A DNA stretch of 64,000 bases, from positions 1-64,000 of the forward strand of contig NZ_FNBM01000008.1 of the NCBI RefSeq assembly GCF_900102335.1. Direction: 5' to 3'. The DNA is from Phytopseudomonas seleniipraecipitans (GTDB lineage: Bacteria; Pseudomonadota; Gammaproteobacteria; Pseudomonadales; Pseudomonadaceae). The position numbers and the translations under genes were made by a program. Below are positions 63,349-64,000 of this stretch, in pieces; the stretch's first letter is position 1; each line of letters begins with the position of its first letter. A model generated the notes under the pieces. It was given only the letters and a program-made list of their open reading frames with translations. It searched no databases and was not told the DNA's origin.

Positions 63349-64000
63349 ATGGCCACCGCAGACCTGCGCCGCGGGTACATCCTGGGTATTTGCGCCTATG
63401 TCATCTGGGGCCTGTTTCCGCTCTATTTCAAGGCGATCCAGGCCGTTCCGCCTGTCGAGATCATCGTCCACCGAGCGCTCTGGTCCGCGGTGTTCGGTGC
63501 CTTGCTGTTGCTCGTGTGGAAGCACCCAGGCTGGCTGCGCGAGCTGCTCGACCATCCCAAACGCTTCGCGGTGCTGGCCCTCAGTGGTTCGCTGATCGCC
63601 GGCAACTGGCTGGTCTATGTGTGGGCGGTGAACAACGGGCGCATGCTTGAAGCCAGCCTGGGCTACTACATCAACCCGTTGGTCAACGTGCTGCTCGGCA
63701 TGCTGATTCTTGGCGAGCGCTTGCGGCGCCTGCAATGGGTGGCCGTCGGGCTGGCCGCAGCAGGCGTCGCCCAACAGCTCTGGCAGGTCGGCAGTCTGCC
63801 CTGGGTATCCCTGGTGTTGGCACTGACCTTCGCGGCCTATGGCCTGATCCGCAAAAAGGCTCCCGTCGCCGCACTGCCGGGGCTGGTCGTGGAAACCTGC
63901 CTGTTGCTGCCGCTGGCCATTGGCTGGATTCTTCTGCACCCGGCCGCCATGAGCAGTCAGCCGGCATTCTGGACCACTAGCGAAGCGTTGTGGCTGATGG
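63349..64000 (+). CDS. rarD: RarD protein (EamA-family transporter), incomplete at window end
   Basis: 217 residues are visible before the right edge, starting at ATG 63349 (A-T-A-D-L-R-R-G-Y-I-L-G-I-C-A-Y). W-G-L-F-P-L-Y-F-K near 20, E-I-I-V-H-R-A-L-W-S near 37, and N-W-L-V-Y-V-W-A-V-N-N-G near 87 are hallmarks of RarD (chloramphenicol-sensitivity protein). About six of the expected ten membrane helices are present. It follows srkA by 88 bp. Confidence 0.93.
   Translation, partial: MATADLRRGYILGICAYVIWGLFPLYFKAIQAVPPVEIIVHRALWSAVFGALLLLVWKHPGWLRELLDHPKRFAVLALSGSLIAGNWLVYVWAVNNGRMLEASLGYYINPLVNVLLGMLILGERLRRLQWVAVGLAAAGVAQQLWQVGSLPWVSLVLALTFAAYGLIRKKAPVAALPGLVVETCLLLPLAIGWILLHPAAMSSQPAFWTTSEALWLM

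Overview
The window reads as chromosomal DNA of a Pseudomonas (gammaproteobacterium, GC-rich, mostly G/C-ending codons). From memory of P. aeruginosa PAO1, two stretches keep that genome's gene order: coaE-yacG ... ndh, tRNAs, clpB-pgeF-rluD | bamD-pilS-pilR-thiO-fimT-fimU-pilVWXY1-pilE (about 0.4-37.2 kb), and acyl-CoA dehydrogenases-bioD-C-H-F-B | comF (about 49-61 kb). No complete insertion sequence, prophage or CRISPR array is present. A 27-codon tail at the left edge looks like the end of an IS110-type transposase.

0-15.5 kb: coenzyme A synthesis (coaE), a gyrase inhibitor (yacG), a MOSC protein, type II NADH dehydrogenase, a tRNA-Asn-Pro-Lys operon with promoter and terminator, a DUF1631 protein paired with a PilZ protein, fdhD with an FdhF/YdeP-type molybdoenzyme, a TorF-like porin, a glycine-zipper protein, a thioesterase, an iron-type alcohol dehydrogenase lacking one expected metal ligand, a coiled-coil protein followed by a long hairpin, a ribosome-associated HPF/RaiA protein and a nitroreductase.

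15.7-25.3 kb: a four-gene MCE/Mla-like lipid transport operon whose permease carries a fused STAS domain; clpB with a readable heat-shock promoter; pgeF-rluD; and bamD facing the other way.

25.3-37.3 kb: type IV pilus control and assembly. pilS-pilR are followed by thiO and then the minor-pilin operon fimT-fimU-pilV-pilW-pilX-pilY1-pilE. This operon has visibly lower GC than its surroundings, no pilY2, a FimT with Ala instead of Gly before the cleavage site, and a PilY1 without a recognisable VWA metal site.

37.4-48.1 kb: the most interesting accessory block. It contains a FadR-type GntR regulator, a KdgM-type outer-membrane porin, a peptide/nickel/opine-type ABC importer with two paralogous substrate-binding proteins, and an enolase-superfamily enzyme of the mandelate racemase type. 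Two identical 16-nt sequences with a GT-N3-AC core lie 299 bp apart upstream of the enolase gene and are good operator candidates. I infer an uptake and first-step catabolic system for an acidic sugar derivative; the substrate cannot be read from sequence. The block sits at a break in gene order immediately after pilE.

48-64 kb: a Pmp3-type small membrane protein, an FMN reductase, two large acyl-CoA dehydrogenases (the second preceded by two PsrA-like boxes), a diguanylate cyclase, a SprA-related putative metalloprotease, a short protein with flagellar axial-type ends, the biotin operon bioBFHCD with a BirA-type operator lying inside the start of divergent comF, a ModE regulator without transporter genes, the kinase SrkA, and the start of rarD running off the right edge. 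REP-like palindromes of two families are scattered between genes.
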